Shown here piece after piece: positions 7,708 through 16,334 of a stretch of 64,000 nt of DNA. A program made the translations under genes and the position numbers. Within the stretch, counting starts at the first letter, position 1; each line of letters starts with the position of its first letter. The DNA comes from Metabacillus sp. B2-18 (GTDB lineage Bacteria > Bacillota > Bacilli > Bacillales > Bacillaceae): NCBI RefSeq assembly GCF_021117275.1, contig NZ_CP088245.1, positions 4,129,501 to 4,193,500 on the forward strand. Direction: 5' to 3'. A model generated the notes under the pieces. The model saw only the letters and a list, made by a program, of their open reading frames with translations. It did not search any database and had not been told where the DNA came from.

Positions 7708-9183
7708 CTAACTAGTTAATGATGAAGATAGCGGGAGAGTGATAGAAACGGTTGTCCCATTTGAATCACTGTTAATTTGCACTTCACCATCATGCTGCTT
7801 CACAATCTCAAAGCTTACCATTACACCCAATCCTGTACCATTTTCCTTTGTAGTAAAAAATGGCTCACCTATTTTCTTAAGAATTTCATCGGGAATTCCT
7901 GGTCCTTGGTCAATAATTTTAATTATGAGAGATTGATCTCCAACTTTTTCACTTTTGACTAAGATCATCCCACCATTGGTATAACTCATTGCTTCAATTG
8001 CATTTTTAATAAAGTTAATAAACACTTGTTTTAATTTGTTTTCATCACATAAAACCTCTAATGAATCCTTTGAGAAAGACGTTTGAATATGTACATCATG
8101 TAAAATTGCCTGTGATTTGGTTAGCGCAACTACATGTTGCAATATACCTTTTATATCTTTATTGCAGTATTTATCAAGTTGTGGTTTTGCTAAAGCTAAT
8201 AATTCGCTTAGGATTATTTCAATCCTATTAATTTCAGCTGAAATCACCGAGAAAAATTCTTGCTTATAGCTCTTCCCACTCTCCATTAACTGCAAAAACC
8301 CTTTAATAGCAGTTATTGGATTTCGAATTTCATGTGCAATCCCTGCTGCCAATTGACCTGCGACAGAAAGCTTTTCAGAGTTAACCATCACTTCGTGTGC
8401 TAATTTTCTCTCAGTAATATCTCTAATAAGTAAATTAACAGCTCTATCTCCTTGATAGATTGTTGGAATGGCTTTAATTTCAACATCAATCTCTTTATCT
8501 GTTAATTGAAGCAACTTCTCTTCATAAAGTTCTGATGCAACACCGTCTTCTTCTGCTTCTTTCAAACATTTAATCAGATGGCTTTCTACTATTTTTGGAA
8601 TAAAATCCTGAACATTCTTATTAATAACATCTTCTTTCTTTTCGCCGCCTAACAAGATCGATGCTACTGTGTTCGCATATACAAACCTCCCGTTTTGGGT
8701 TATTATGACTCCATCAGGGGAATGTTCAATAAGACTTCTGTGTAGACGTTCACTTTCCTGTAGTTTTAATTTTTGACTATTAAACTTTGTAATATCCTTT
8801 GCAATGCCGTAAACACCAATCACTTCGTTATCAAAAATAATTGGTGAATTTGTTACTTCTATTTCCTTCTGTGTTTTATCCTTTGTATAAATCTTGCATT
8901 CATAATGCTGAAGGTCACCGTTCAATGTATTGTGAAAAACCTCGTCAACATAATCAAAACTATTACTTACAAGGAGATCATTGTAGCTTAAGCAATATAA
9001 TTCTTCTTTCGAATATCCCGTTAGTTCTTCACAAACGTTATTTACTCTAACATAATTTCCCTCTAAGTCCATAGCATAGTAAGCTTCCTGCTTTAATTTT
9101 GCAAACTGTTGATCAAAAAAACTACTATTCTTTATGAATTCATCTAGCTTCTCTCTCTTTCCTTTATTCATTGTGCTACTCAT
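7708..9183 (-). CDS. PAS-domain sensor histidine kinase, sporulation-kinase-like
   Basis: The order is PAS 1 (about 30-140, ending in a PAC motif ITKFNSQKLKL), PAS 2 (about 145-265, VNLLIRDITERKLAHE), then the dimerisation/phosphoacceptor helix AAGIAHEIRNPITAIKGFLQLME with His near 285. The ATPase domain follows with N, G1 (DQGPGIP) and G2 (ENGTGLGVMVS) boxes. It has no membrane helices, so it is cytosolic. The HEIRNPxTAIKGFLQL box is that of the KinA-KinE family that feeds the Spo0F phosphorelay, and no response regulator is adjacent, which fits an orphan phosphorelay kinase. It is 491 residues long. Confidence 0.88.
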   Translation of the reverse strand: MSSTMNKGKREKLDEFIKNSSFFDQQFAKLKQEAYYAMDLEGNYVRVNNVCEELTGYSKEELYCLSYNDLLVSNSFDYVDEVFHNTLNGDLQHYECKIYTKDKTQKEIEVTNSPIIFDNEVIGVYGIAKDITKFNSQKLKLQESERLHRSLIEHSPDGVIITQNGRFVYANTVASILLGGEKKEDVINKNVQDFIPKIVESHLIKCLKEAEEDGVASELYEEKLLQLTDKEIDVEIKAIPTIYQGDRAVNLLIRDITERKLAHEVMVNSEKLSVAGQLAAGIAHEIRNPITAIKGFLQLMESGKSYKQEFFSVISAEINRIEIILSELLALAKPQLDKYCNKDIKGILQHVVALTKSQAILHDVHIQTSFSKDSLEVLCDENKLKQVFINFIKNAIEAMSYTNGGMILVKSEKVGDQSLIIKIIDQGPGIPDEILKKIGEPFFTTKENGTGLGVMVSFEIVKQHDGEVQINSDSNGTTVSITLPLSSSLTS

Positions 9184-9341
9184 GATGCTCCCCTTCCGTA
9201 TCTTCTTCTATTTTATGTATGAATAAATGCGGTTTCTTATTTTATACGTATTAGTAATAACAATGTCTATTTTAATTTTACACTATAAATTTTTCAAACT
9301 GTTCAATTTTTTAGAAAAAGCTTAAGTTAAAATAGACAAAT

Positions 9342-9399
9342 AAAAAGCCAACACTCCGCAATTGATCCGAGGGGGTTAGATCATTGCGAAAGTGTCAGC
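9342..9399 (-). terminator. Terminator downstream of htrB
   Basis: On the minus strand GCTGACACTTTCGCAATGAT pairs imperfectly with a downstream complement starting GATCAATTGCGG, and GGCTTTTTATTT follows. It lies about 50 bases after the htrB stop. Confidence 0.7.
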
Positions 9400-9450
9400 T
9401 AGTAAAACATCTATATAAAGAGTAACAGCAATTCCTATTACTAAATTGCT

Positions 9451-10680
9451 TTATGCATTTGTACTATCTTTGTTTGTAAGCTTAATCGTAACGGTCATTT
9501 TTTCTCCTGCTCGGTAAAGAGTTACTTTTACTTCTTCACCAATTTCCGTTTCTGAGTATAGAAACTTTCTTAAATCACTTGAACTTGTGATTTCTTGATC
9601 GTTCATTGAGACAATCACATCTTGTTGCTTGAGACCTGCTTCATCTGCCGGTGATGCTGGTGAAACATTCCCAACAATAACGCCTTCTGTCACTTCTTCA
9701 GGTAGACTCATGTTTTGTTGTAAATAATATTGAGGTACCTCACTCATCTCAACTAATCCTACACCAAGGAAAGGACGTTGGATTTTTCCATTAGACAATA
9801 GCTCTTCAGCAATAGGAACTACATCGTTACTCGGAATGGCAAAGCCTAGCCCTTCTACACCGCTATCACTAATTTTTAAACTATTAATTCCGATAACCTG
9901 TCCACTCATGTTTATTAATGGACCTCCACTGTTACCTGGATTAATTGCTGCATCTGTTTGAAGAACATCAAGTGCCCAATTACCTTCAGATGTTGTTACA
10001 TCAATTGTTCGATCAATACCGCTTATGATTCCTTGTGTTACGGTTCTTGAGAATTCTTCTCCTAATGGATTTCCAATTGCGATCACATCTTCACCTGTAC
10101 GAAGTTGTGATGAATCACCTAAATCTGCCACAACTTCAACATGCTCTGCATCGATTTTGAGTACAGCTATGTCAGTTAATGCATCCGTTCCAACTAGCTC
10201 TGCTGGAACTTTCTCTCCATTATAAAGAGTTACTTCAATTGATTGTGCTCCTTCAATAACGTGGTTATTTGTTAAAATATATCCTACATCACCTTCTTTT
10301 TTAAAGATGAATCCTGAACCTGTTCCAGCTTCAACACTTTCTGATGAGCTGTTAAAGAAATCTCTGCTTGTTTGTGTTTGCATATTCGTAATCCCAACAA
10401 TTGCTGGCGTTAGGCTATCAACGATATCAGCAATAGAGCTAGAATTTGTAGATAGTTCTTGTGTTGAGACATTAGGGGCAGAATCATTATTTTGAGTAAC
10501 AGCTTCAACTGCAGCTGTATTTTGTTCTACTGTCGGTTGTTGCTCCTGTGTATAAGTCGTCACACCTAATACTAATGCTCCACCAACAATTCCACTTAGC
10601 AGTGAAGAGAAAATTGGTTTGATACTTTTTTTTGTTTTTTTCTGTTCGCGTGTAATGTCTGTTTGATCATAATATCCCAT
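9451..10680 (-). CDS. htrB: HtrB-type membrane-anchored serine protease/chaperone (HtrA family)
   Basis: This is an S1C protease that handles misfolded exported proteins. The N-terminal cytosolic tail is followed by one membrane helix (LLSGIVGGALVLGVTTY). A Ser/Thr-rich linker leads to the trypsin-like domain with the triad in NNHVIEG (His), ALTDIAVLKI (Asp) and INPGNSGGPLI (Ser). A C-terminal PDZ domain (GVIVGNVSPASPADEAGLKQQD) completes 409 residues. I begin at MGYYDQTD (10680), which has GGAGG at correct spacing. It is divergent from cssRS, exactly as B. subtilis htrB (yvtA), and is expected to be induced by CssR during secretion stress. Confidence 0.93.
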   Translation of the reverse strand: MGYYDQTDITREQKKTKKSIKPIFSSLLSGIVGGALVLGVTTYTQEQQPTVEQNTAAVEAVTQNNDSAPNVSTQELSTNSSSIADIVDSLTPAIVGITNMQTQTSRDFFNSSSESVEAGTGSGFIFKKEGDVGYILTNNHVIEGAQSIEVTLYNGEKVPAELVGTDALTDIAVLKIDAEHVEVVADLGDSSQLRTGEDVIAIGNPLGEEFSRTVTQGIISGIDRTIDVTTSEGNWALDVLQTDAAINPGNSGGPLINMSGQVIGINSLKISDSGVEGLGFAIPSNDVVPIAEELLSNGKIQRPFLGVGLVEMSEVPQYYLQQNMSLPEEVTEGVIVGNVSPASPADEAGLKQQDVIVSMNDQEITSSSDLRKFLYSETEIGEEVKVTLYRAGEKMTVTIKLTNKDSTNA

Positions 10681-10735
10681 ATTTTTTCCTCCTATAATAA
10701 TCAATCGTTATCTTTTATAAAATCAGTGAAATGAT

Positions 10736-10819
10736 TTAGATGCCTTGAGAACTTACAAACCCACCTATAATGAGTAAAACAAAAAGAAGGGAAACACCTG
10801 TAAAAATTAAAGCTCTCAT
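10736..10819 (-). CDS. Uncharacterised 27-residue membrane peptide in the htrB-cssR gap
   Basis: An ATG at 10819 has an excellent AAAGGAGAT site at 8-9 bases. It opens a short frame, MRALIFTGVSLLFVLLIIGG plus FVSSQGI, ending at TAA. Residues 4-22 form one strongly hydrophobic helix, with only one charged residue, Arg2. It points in the same direction as htrB, 55 bases upstream of it, so it is probably the first gene of the htrB transcript and under the same secretion-stress control. It may tune the HtrB protease or the CssS sensor. I do not recognise a named family; the call rests on the ribosome site and composition. Confidence 0.6.
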   Translation of the reverse strand: MRALIFTGVSLLFVLLIIGGFVSSQGI

Positions 10820-10984
10820 TTCATTATCTCCTTTTATCACGTCCACCTAAAGTGTTCGCTTTTTTGCTTACCTTAACTATATGACAAGAGTTTGGGATAA
10901 TAATGAGAGAATTGTGGGAAATTGTGAAATTTATCAAGAATTGAAATAGAACATTGTATAATAGCGATGAAAGGAAGTGACACG

Positions 10985-11659
10985 ATGAGTTACAATGTAT
11001 ACTTAGTCGAGGATGAACAGAATTTAAATGAATTGTTAACCATGTATCTCAAAAATGAAAAATGGTCTGTTACCTCTTGCCTTACCGGGTCCCAGGCAAG
11101 AGAGCTAATAGACAAGCCTCCTCATTTATGGATCCTGGATATTATGCTTCCTGATATTGACGGATATCAATTAATTCGTGAAATAAAAGCAGCGTCACCT
11201 AACGTTCCTGTTATTTTTATCTCTGCTAGAGATGCTGATATTGATCGTGTTTTAGGGTTGGAGCTTGGTAGTGATGATTATATTTCAAAACCTTTTTTAC
11301 CAAGAGAACTTGTCATTCGAGCACAAAAACTATTATCAAGAACATATATAGAAGAATCAAATGAATCTAGTAAAGTTATTACTCTTACTCCCTATGAAAT
11401 AGACGAGCAAGTAAGAATTGTTTACTTTAATAATGAAGAAGTTAACTTAACATCAAAGGAATTTGATCTGCTTCAATTGTTTATACACAATCAAGGTCAG
11501 GCTTTTTCTAGAGAGCAAATTCTAACGAATATTTGGGGAGAAGATTATTTCGGAACAGATCGAGTTGTTGATGATTTAGTCCGAAGATTAAGAAAGAAAA
11601 TGCCGGAACTGAAACTAGAAACAATCTATGGATTTGGCTACAGGATGTTAAAGGGATGA
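10985..11659 (+). CDS. cssR: Response regulator CssR (OmpR family)
   Basis: The receiver domain begins MSYNVYLVEDEQNLNELLTMYL, with the acidic pair ED and the phosphoacceptor Asp in LWILDIMLPDIDGY (near residue 52). The stretch VPVIFISARDADIDRVLGLELG and KPFLPREL match my memory of B. subtilis CssR closely. The winged-helix domain ends VVDDLVRRLRKKMPELKLET. It activates htrA/htrB-type genes during secretion and heat stress. An ATG further upstream at 10967 is open, but MSYN (10985) has the AAAGGAAG site and matches the family start. It overlaps cssS by 4 bases. Confidence 0.95.
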   Translation: MSYNVYLVEDEQNLNELLTMYLKNEKWSVTSCLTGSQARELIDKPPHLWILDIMLPDIDGYQLIREIKAASPNVPVIFISARDADIDRVLGLELGSDDYISKPFLPRELVIRAQKLLSRTYIEESNESSKVITLTPYEIDEQVRIVYFNNEEVNLTSKEFDLLQLFIHNQGQAFSREQILTNIWGEDYFGTDRVVDDLVRRLRKKMPELKLETIYGFGYRMLKG

Positions 11660-12981
11660 AAAATAAACCGTTAGCCTTTCAAATTTGGGTAGTATTTTCA
11701 GGCATTCTTTTAGTTATTTCATTATTATTAGTGATTTTTTTCCCCACCACTTTACGAAGCTTTTTCACAAAAGAAATTTATAAAACGATTGAAAATGAAC
11801 AGCTTGTATTAATGGAATACGGTAATCCTGGAAACAGTCTGCAAAATGACAAACAAAAAGACCGTACTGTTTCCCATTTGTTTTTACCTATCCAAAGTCG
11901 ATACTATTTATATAGTGAAGAGCTACCAGCTGATTTTATTCGTCAAACACAGGATTTAGCTGCACAGCAAACAGCATCTAGTGAAAGATATGAAAAGAAT
12001 TTACGAAATCAAACACTTTTTTATGTGATTCATAAGCTAACAATCAACGGTGAGCCTAGTTACTTACTATCCTATTCATGGGATTCTTATCGGAATGATC
12101 TTGTGTTCACCCTATTTCGACAACTCATGATTGTCATGGCCGTTGTTTTTTTATTTAGCTGGATACCGTCGATTTGGCTAGCAAGGTATTTATCAAAACC
12201 ACTTGTTAAGCTTGAAAAGCATGTAAAAGACATTTCTGAGCAAGCCTGGCACGAACCAGTTGAAGTAGACCGAAACGATGAAATTGGAAAACTCGGGCAC
12301 ATGATTGAAAAAATGCGTCAGCATCTTGTAAGGAAAGACGAAGCTCAGCAAACGCTTCTACAAAATATTTCACATGATTTAAAAACACCTGTTATGGTTA
12401 TCCGTGGGTATGCTCGATCTGTTAATGACGGTATTTTCCCGAAAGGTGATCTTTCCAGTACAATGGATGTTATAGAAGATGAATCAGAAAAGCTTGAGAA
12501 AAAAATAAAAGATTTACTATACTTAACGAAGCTTGATTTTCTATCCACAAGAAAGCCGAAAAAAGCTCCGTTTCGCCTCGATATGCTTATACACGAGGAA
12601 GTGGAACGAATTAAATGGGCAAAACCCGAACTTACTTGGAATTTAAATGTTGAAGACGCAACAATTATGGGGGATTCAGAGCAGTGGGAAAAGCTGCTGG
12701 AAAATCTACTTGAAAATTCCTTACGTTATGCTGAGACAGCCATTTCAATATCAATGTCAAAATCAGAACATTATCTTACTTTAAGCTTATGGAATGATGG
12801 ACCGCCTATTGACAAAGAGATCATTGGACAGCTTTTTGAACCTTTTCAAAAAGGACAAAAAGGAGAATTTGGAATCGGATTAAGCATTGTTAAACGTATT
12901 GCAGATTTGCATGAATCTAAGGTGTGGGCAGTAAACGAGAGAAATGGAGCTGCTTTCTATATAGAAATTCCTATAGGCTGA
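11656..12981 (+). CDS. cssS: Sensor histidine kinase CssS
   Basis: This membrane kinase senses misfolded exported protein. Its 441 residues begin MKNKPLAFQIWVVFSGILLV, nearly the same as B. subtilis CssS. Two membrane helices (about 10-32 and 148-172) flank an extracytoplasmic sensor loop. HAMP, the phosphoacceptor box LLQNISHDLKTPVMVIRGYARS, and an ATPase domain with NSLR, NDGPPI and GEFGIGLSIV follow. Its ATG overlaps the cssR stop (ATGA), so translation is coupled. A hairpin terminator ends the operon. Confidence 0.95.
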   Translation: MKNKPLAFQIWVVFSGILLVISLLLVIFFPTTLRSFFTKEIYKTIENEQLVLMEYGNPGNSLQNDKQKDRTVSHLFLPIQSRYYLYSEELPADFIRQTQDLAAQQTASSERYEKNLRNQTLFYVIHKLTINGEPSYLLSYSWDSYRNDLVFTLFRQLMIVMAVVFLFSWIPSIWLARYLSKPLVKLEKHVKDISEQAWHEPVEVDRNDEIGKLGHMIEKMRQHLVRKDEAQQTLLQNISHDLKTPVMVIRGYARSVNDGIFPKGDLSSTMDVIEDESEKLEKKIKDLLYLTKLDFLSTRKPKKAPFRLDMLIHEEVERIKWAKPELTWNLNVEDATIMGDSEQWEKLLENLLENSLRYAETAISISMSKSEHYLTLSLWNDGPPIDKEIIGQLFEPFQKGQKGEFGIGLSIVKRIADLHESKVWAVNERNGAAFYIEIPIG

Positions 12982-12988
12982 TCGTAAT

Positions 12989-13022
12989 AAGGAGATCTAA
13001 CTCAAATGTTAGATCTCCTTTT
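12989..13022. terminator. Bidirectional terminator between cssS and fumC
   Basis: AAGGAGATCTAA and TTAGATCTCCTT form a perfect 12-bp stem between convergent genes, with T-rich flanks on both sides. Confidence 0.85.
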
Positions 13023-13025
13023 GTA

Positions 13026-14411
13026 TTATTTAGGGTATGTCATTTCTTCTGGCTTCACATATTGATCAAATTGATCTTCAGTTAATAGCTCCAATTGTAA
13101 AGCAGCTTCTTTTAATGTTAATCCTTCTTTATGAGCTAGCTTAGCAATTTTTGCTGCATTTTCATAGCCAATATGAGGGTTTAGCGCGGTAACGAGCATT
13201 AATGAATCTTTCACATACTTTTCGATGACTTGGATATTGGCCTCAATCCCAACTGCACAATTATCATGAAACGAAACAATTCCATCTGAAAGGAGTTGTA
13301 CTGATTGTAAAAAGTTATAAATGATAACCGGCTTAAAAACATTCAGCTCAAAATTCCCCTGACTCGCTGCAAACCCAATGGCAGCGTCATTTCCCATTAC
13401 TTGAACAGCAACCATCGTTAGCGCTTCACTTTGAGTTGGGTTTACTTTTCCCGGCATGATAGAGCTTCCTGGTTCATTTTCTGGAATTGTAATTTCGCCA
13501 ATTCCACATCTTGGCCCACTAGCTAACCAACGAACATCATTTGCAATTTTCATTAAGTTAGCAGCCAATGCCTTTAACGCTCCATGAGCATATACCGTTT
13601 CATCATGGCTTGTTAAGGCATGAAATTTATTAATTGAAGATTGAAATCTCTCATTTGTAAAATCACTTATTTCTTTTGCCACACGATCACCGAACTCAGG
13701 GTGGGCATTAATACCAGTACCAACAGCTGTTCCACCTATAGCTAAATTTTTCATATAGGATGTGGCTTGCTGAATCATCTCCTTCGTTTGCGAAAGCATA
13801 TGTGTCCAGCCACTGATTTCCTGGCCCAACGTTAATGGTGTCGCATCTTGCAAATGAGTACGTCCAATTTTCACAATGTCCTCAAATCTCTTCTCTTTTT
13901 CAATTAACTTAGCATGCAGCTTTTCAATTGCAGGTATAAGCTTACTTTCTACTGCTAAAACTCCGGCTATATGCATAGCAGTGGGAAATGTGTCATTTGA
14001 ACTTTGACTCATATTCACATCATCATTTGGATGAATAGCTTCTTCTATTCCTTTTTCCTTCAAAAGCTCATTTCCTCTTCTGGCTACAACTTCGTTAACA
14101 TTCATATTACTTTGTGTGCCACTACCTGTTTGCCATACAACCAGGGGAAAATGATCATTTAATTTTCCTTCTATGATTTCGTCACAAGCCTTAATAATTG
14201 CCTCTGCCTTTTCTTTATGTAATTTTCCAAGTGAATCGTTTACAATTGCAGCACTTCTTTTTAAAATGGCAAACCCAGTAATAACCTCGTTCGGCATCTT
14301 TTCTCCACCAATTTTAAAATTTTGCTTGCTGCGTTGAGTTTGTGCTCCCCAATACTTTTCAGCTGGTACTTGAATCTCTCCCATTGTGTCTTTCTCTACA
14401 CGATAATCCAA
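13026..14411 (-). CDS. fumC: Class II fumarate hydratase
   Basis: This is the TCA-cycle enzyme that interconverts fumarate and malate. Substrate-binding and catalytic stretches are present: [45 protein letters not shown] (catalytic His) and [15 protein letters not shown], the fumarase/aspartase signature with the flexible SS loop. At 461 residues it is full length. It is monocistronic and shares a terminator with cssS. B. subtilis calls this gene citG/fumC. Class II enzymes lack an iron-sulfur cluster and tolerate oxygen. Confidence 0.95.
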   Translation of the reverse strand: MDYRVEKDTMGEIQVPAEKYWGAQTQRSKQNFKIGGEKMPNEVITGFAILKRSAAIVNDSLGKLHKEKAEAIIKACDEIIEGKLNDHFPLVVWQTGSGTQSNMNVNEVVARRGNELLKEKGIEEAIHPNDDVNMSQSSNDTFPTAMHIAGVLAVESKLIPAIEKLHAKLIEKEKRFEDIVKIGRTHLQDATPLTLGQEISGWTHMLSQTKEMIQQATSYMKNLAIGGTAVGTGINAHPEFGDRVAKEISDFTNERFQSSINKFHALTSHDETVYAHGALKALAANLMKIANDVRWLASGPRCGIGEITIPENEPGSSIMPGKVNPTQSEALTMVAVQVMGNDAAIGFAASQGNFELNVFKPVIIYNFLQSVQLLSDGIVSFHDNCAVGIEANIQVIEKYVKDSLMLVTALNPHIGYENAAKIAKLAHKEGLTLKEAALQLELLTEDQFDQYVKPEEMTYPK

Positions 14412-14583
14412 CTAACACACCTCCGAAAAATAAATTCACTTCACTTTCTATTTTATGGGTTTTTAGGTTATTTTAAAAGTAATGACACTTTTTGTTAGTT
14501 TCATATAGTAAGCAAAGAATTTAATATTATTTCATATGAATTAAATTTTAAATAAATTTTTTCTTAAATCTTAGTTTATTCAT

Positions 14584-14612
14584 TAGACAAACTAAGAGTT
14601 GGTTGTTATAAT
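14584..14612 (+). promoter_or_regulatory. Sigma-A promoter of the sugar symporter
   Basis: TAGACA and TATAAT are spaced by exactly 17 bases. The long leader of about 275 bases before the symporter start carries two cre-like sites and a dyad. The rest of the 14412-14893 gap shows nothing else. Confidence 0.65.
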
Positions 14613-14652
14613 AAAAAACAGTTAATGATCATTTACTAAGTTCGCCATGTTG

Positions 14653-14666
14653 TGAAAGCGATAACA
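14653..14666 (+). promoter_or_regulatory. cre site (CcpA operator)
   Basis: TGAAAGCGATAACA fits the catabolite-responsive consensus TGWAANCGNTNWCA at every informative position. It starts about 35 bases past the expected transcription start, a roadblock position, and should give glucose repression of the symporter. Confidence 0.75.
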
Positions 14667-14862
14667 GCACGATCATACTCAAACAGAAGGGAGTCCAATA
14701 ATAGAGCAAATATCGTAATTCAATCTACTAATCTAGCTATGGATAGAATCTTAAATTGATGTTCTATGAAAAATGTGTTTTATATTTACTACATAATTTC
14801 AATTTTTAAGAAAGGAGAATAGAGGAATATATAGTTAAAAAGTAATTATCTATACGATCTAA

Positions 14863-14876
14863 TTAAAGCGTTATCA
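14863..14876 (+). promoter_or_regulatory. Second cre-like site next to the symporter start
   Basis: TTAAAGCGTTATCA differs from the cre consensus only in the second base. It ends 17 bases before the start codon. The identical 14-mer is found at 21314-21327 in front of the other MFS transporter. Confidence 0.5.
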
Positions 14877-14893
14877 TTCCTCTTAAAATTATT

Positions 14894-16294
14894 ATGAAAA
14901 AACAAAATTCAATTTATATAATTGCTATTACTCTTGTAGCTACACTTGGTGGTTTACTTTTCGGTTATGATACAGCTGTTATATCTGGGGCTGAAAAGTC
15001 TCTAGAAGCGTATTTTATTGATAGCCTCGGACTTGATACCTTTGTACATGGAGTCACAACATCTAGTGCACTAATTGGTTGTATTATTGGTGGACTTATT
15101 TCTGGCTATTTTGCTTCTACCTTTGGTCGAAAGAAGTCATTATTAATCGCAGCAGCACTGTTTATCGTTTCGGCATTAGGCTCAGCTTACCCTGAATTTT
15201 TATTTTTCACAAAAGGTGAACCGTCTATATCTTTATTAGTTACTTTTAACATTTACCGAATTATTGGAGGTATTGGTGTTGGCCTGGCTTCCGCAATCTG
15301 TCCGATGTACATCGGTGAGATCGCTCCAGCGAATATTCGTGGTCGATTAGTTTCATTTAATCAATTTGCCATTATTTTTGGGATGTTAGTTGTATACTTT
15401 GTTAACTGGGGAATTGCTAAAGGTCAATCATTAGCATGGATTAACGATCTTGGCTGGAGATATATGTTTGCATCAGAGGCAATTCCAGCTTTACTATTTG
15501 CCGTATTTTTATTATTTGTTCCAGAAACACCTCGTTACTTAGCTATGAAAAAACAAGATAGTAAAGCCTTACAAATTTTAGAGAAAATTAACGGATCATC
15601 TGAAGCAAAATCAATTTTATCTGAAATTAAGAAAACGGTTACGATCCCTAAAGATAAGCTATTTTCATATGGAAAACTAGTCATTGTTATTGGGATTTTA
15701 TTATCTATATTTCAACAATTTGTTGGAATCAATGTTGCTTTGTATTATGCACCTCGTATTTTTGAAAGTATGGGTGCTGCTAAAGATGCTTCTATGTTAC
15801 AAACCATTGTAATGGGACTTGTTAATGTAGTGTTTACGGTTATAGCCATTTTAACGGTTGATAAGTGGGGACGTAAGCCACTCTTGATTATTGGATCAAT
15901 CGGAATGGCATTAGGAATGATGGGTGTTTCTACTATGGCATTTACAGGTGTAATCGGAATCAGCACACTTATTTTCATTATAATATATACTGCTTCATTC
16001 ATGATGTCTTGGGGACCTATTTGCTGGGTATTAATCTCTGAAATATTCCCTAACAAAATTCGTGGGCAAGCAGTTGCTATTGCAGTTGCAGCGCAATGGG
16101 CTGCCAATTATTTTATCTCTTCTACGTATCCAATGATGATGGAATATAGTGGTGGTTTAACATACGGGTTTTACGGCCTTATGAGTATCCTTTCTGCAAT
16201 TTTTGTTTGGAAGTTTGTTCCTGAAACCAAAGGTAGAACATTAGAAGATATGGAAAATATATGGATTACAAAGCAAGATAAATATAGTGCATAA
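14894..16294 (+). CDS. XylE-like sugar:proton symporter (MFS)
   Basis: This 12-helix sugar porter is very close to E. coli XylE. It shares SYIFSITLVATLGGLLFGYDTAVISG-like opening residues, RIIGGIGVGLAS, the sugar-binding Gln in SFNQFAIIFG, QQFVGIN, SWGPICWVLISEIFPN, AVAAQWAANYF and the C-terminal PETKGRTLEDME. D-xylose is therefore the best guess, though related porters take arabinose or glucose. The ATG at 14894 has no good Shine-Dalgarno close by; an AAAGGAG lies about 75 bases upstream. Regulation by CcpA is likely from two cre sites. No xylose isomerase or kinase is adjacent. Confidence 0.88.
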   Translation: MKKQNSIYIIAITLVATLGGLLFGYDTAVISGAEKSLEAYFIDSLGLDTFVHGVTTSSALIGCIIGGLISGYFASTFGRKKSLLIAAALFIVSALGSAYPEFLFFTKGEPSISLLVTFNIYRIIGGIGVGLASAICPMYIGEIAPANIRGRLVSFNQFAIIFGMLVVYFVNWGIAKGQSLAWINDLGWRYMFASEAIPALLFAVFLLFVPETPRYLAMKKQDSKALQILEKINGSSEAKSILSEIKKTVTIPKDKLFSYGKLVIVIGILLSIFQQFVGINVALYYAPRIFESMGAAKDASMLQTIVMGLVNVVFTVIAILTVDKWGRKPLLIIGSIGMALGMMGVSTMAFTGVIGISTLIFIIIYTASFMMSWGPICWVLISEIFPNKIRGQAVAIAVAAQWAANYFISSTYPMMMEYSGGLTYGFYGLMSILSAIFVWKFVPETKGRTLEDMENIWITKQDKYSA

Positions 16295-16330
16295 AAAACA
16301 GGCGTTGGCTAAGACCAACGCCTGTTTTTT
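16293..16330. terminator. Bidirectional terminator
   Basis: A perfect 16-bp stem (AAAAAACAGGCGTTGG and complement) with a 6-base loop lies between the convergent symporter and NADH oxidase genes. Confidence 0.92.
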
Positions 16331-16334
16331 GACT

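Noticed and set aside
10985..12981. WalRK as an alternative identity of the two-component pair next to htrB
   Set aside because: The sequences and the divergent arrangement with htrB agree with CssRS; no yycHI genes follow.
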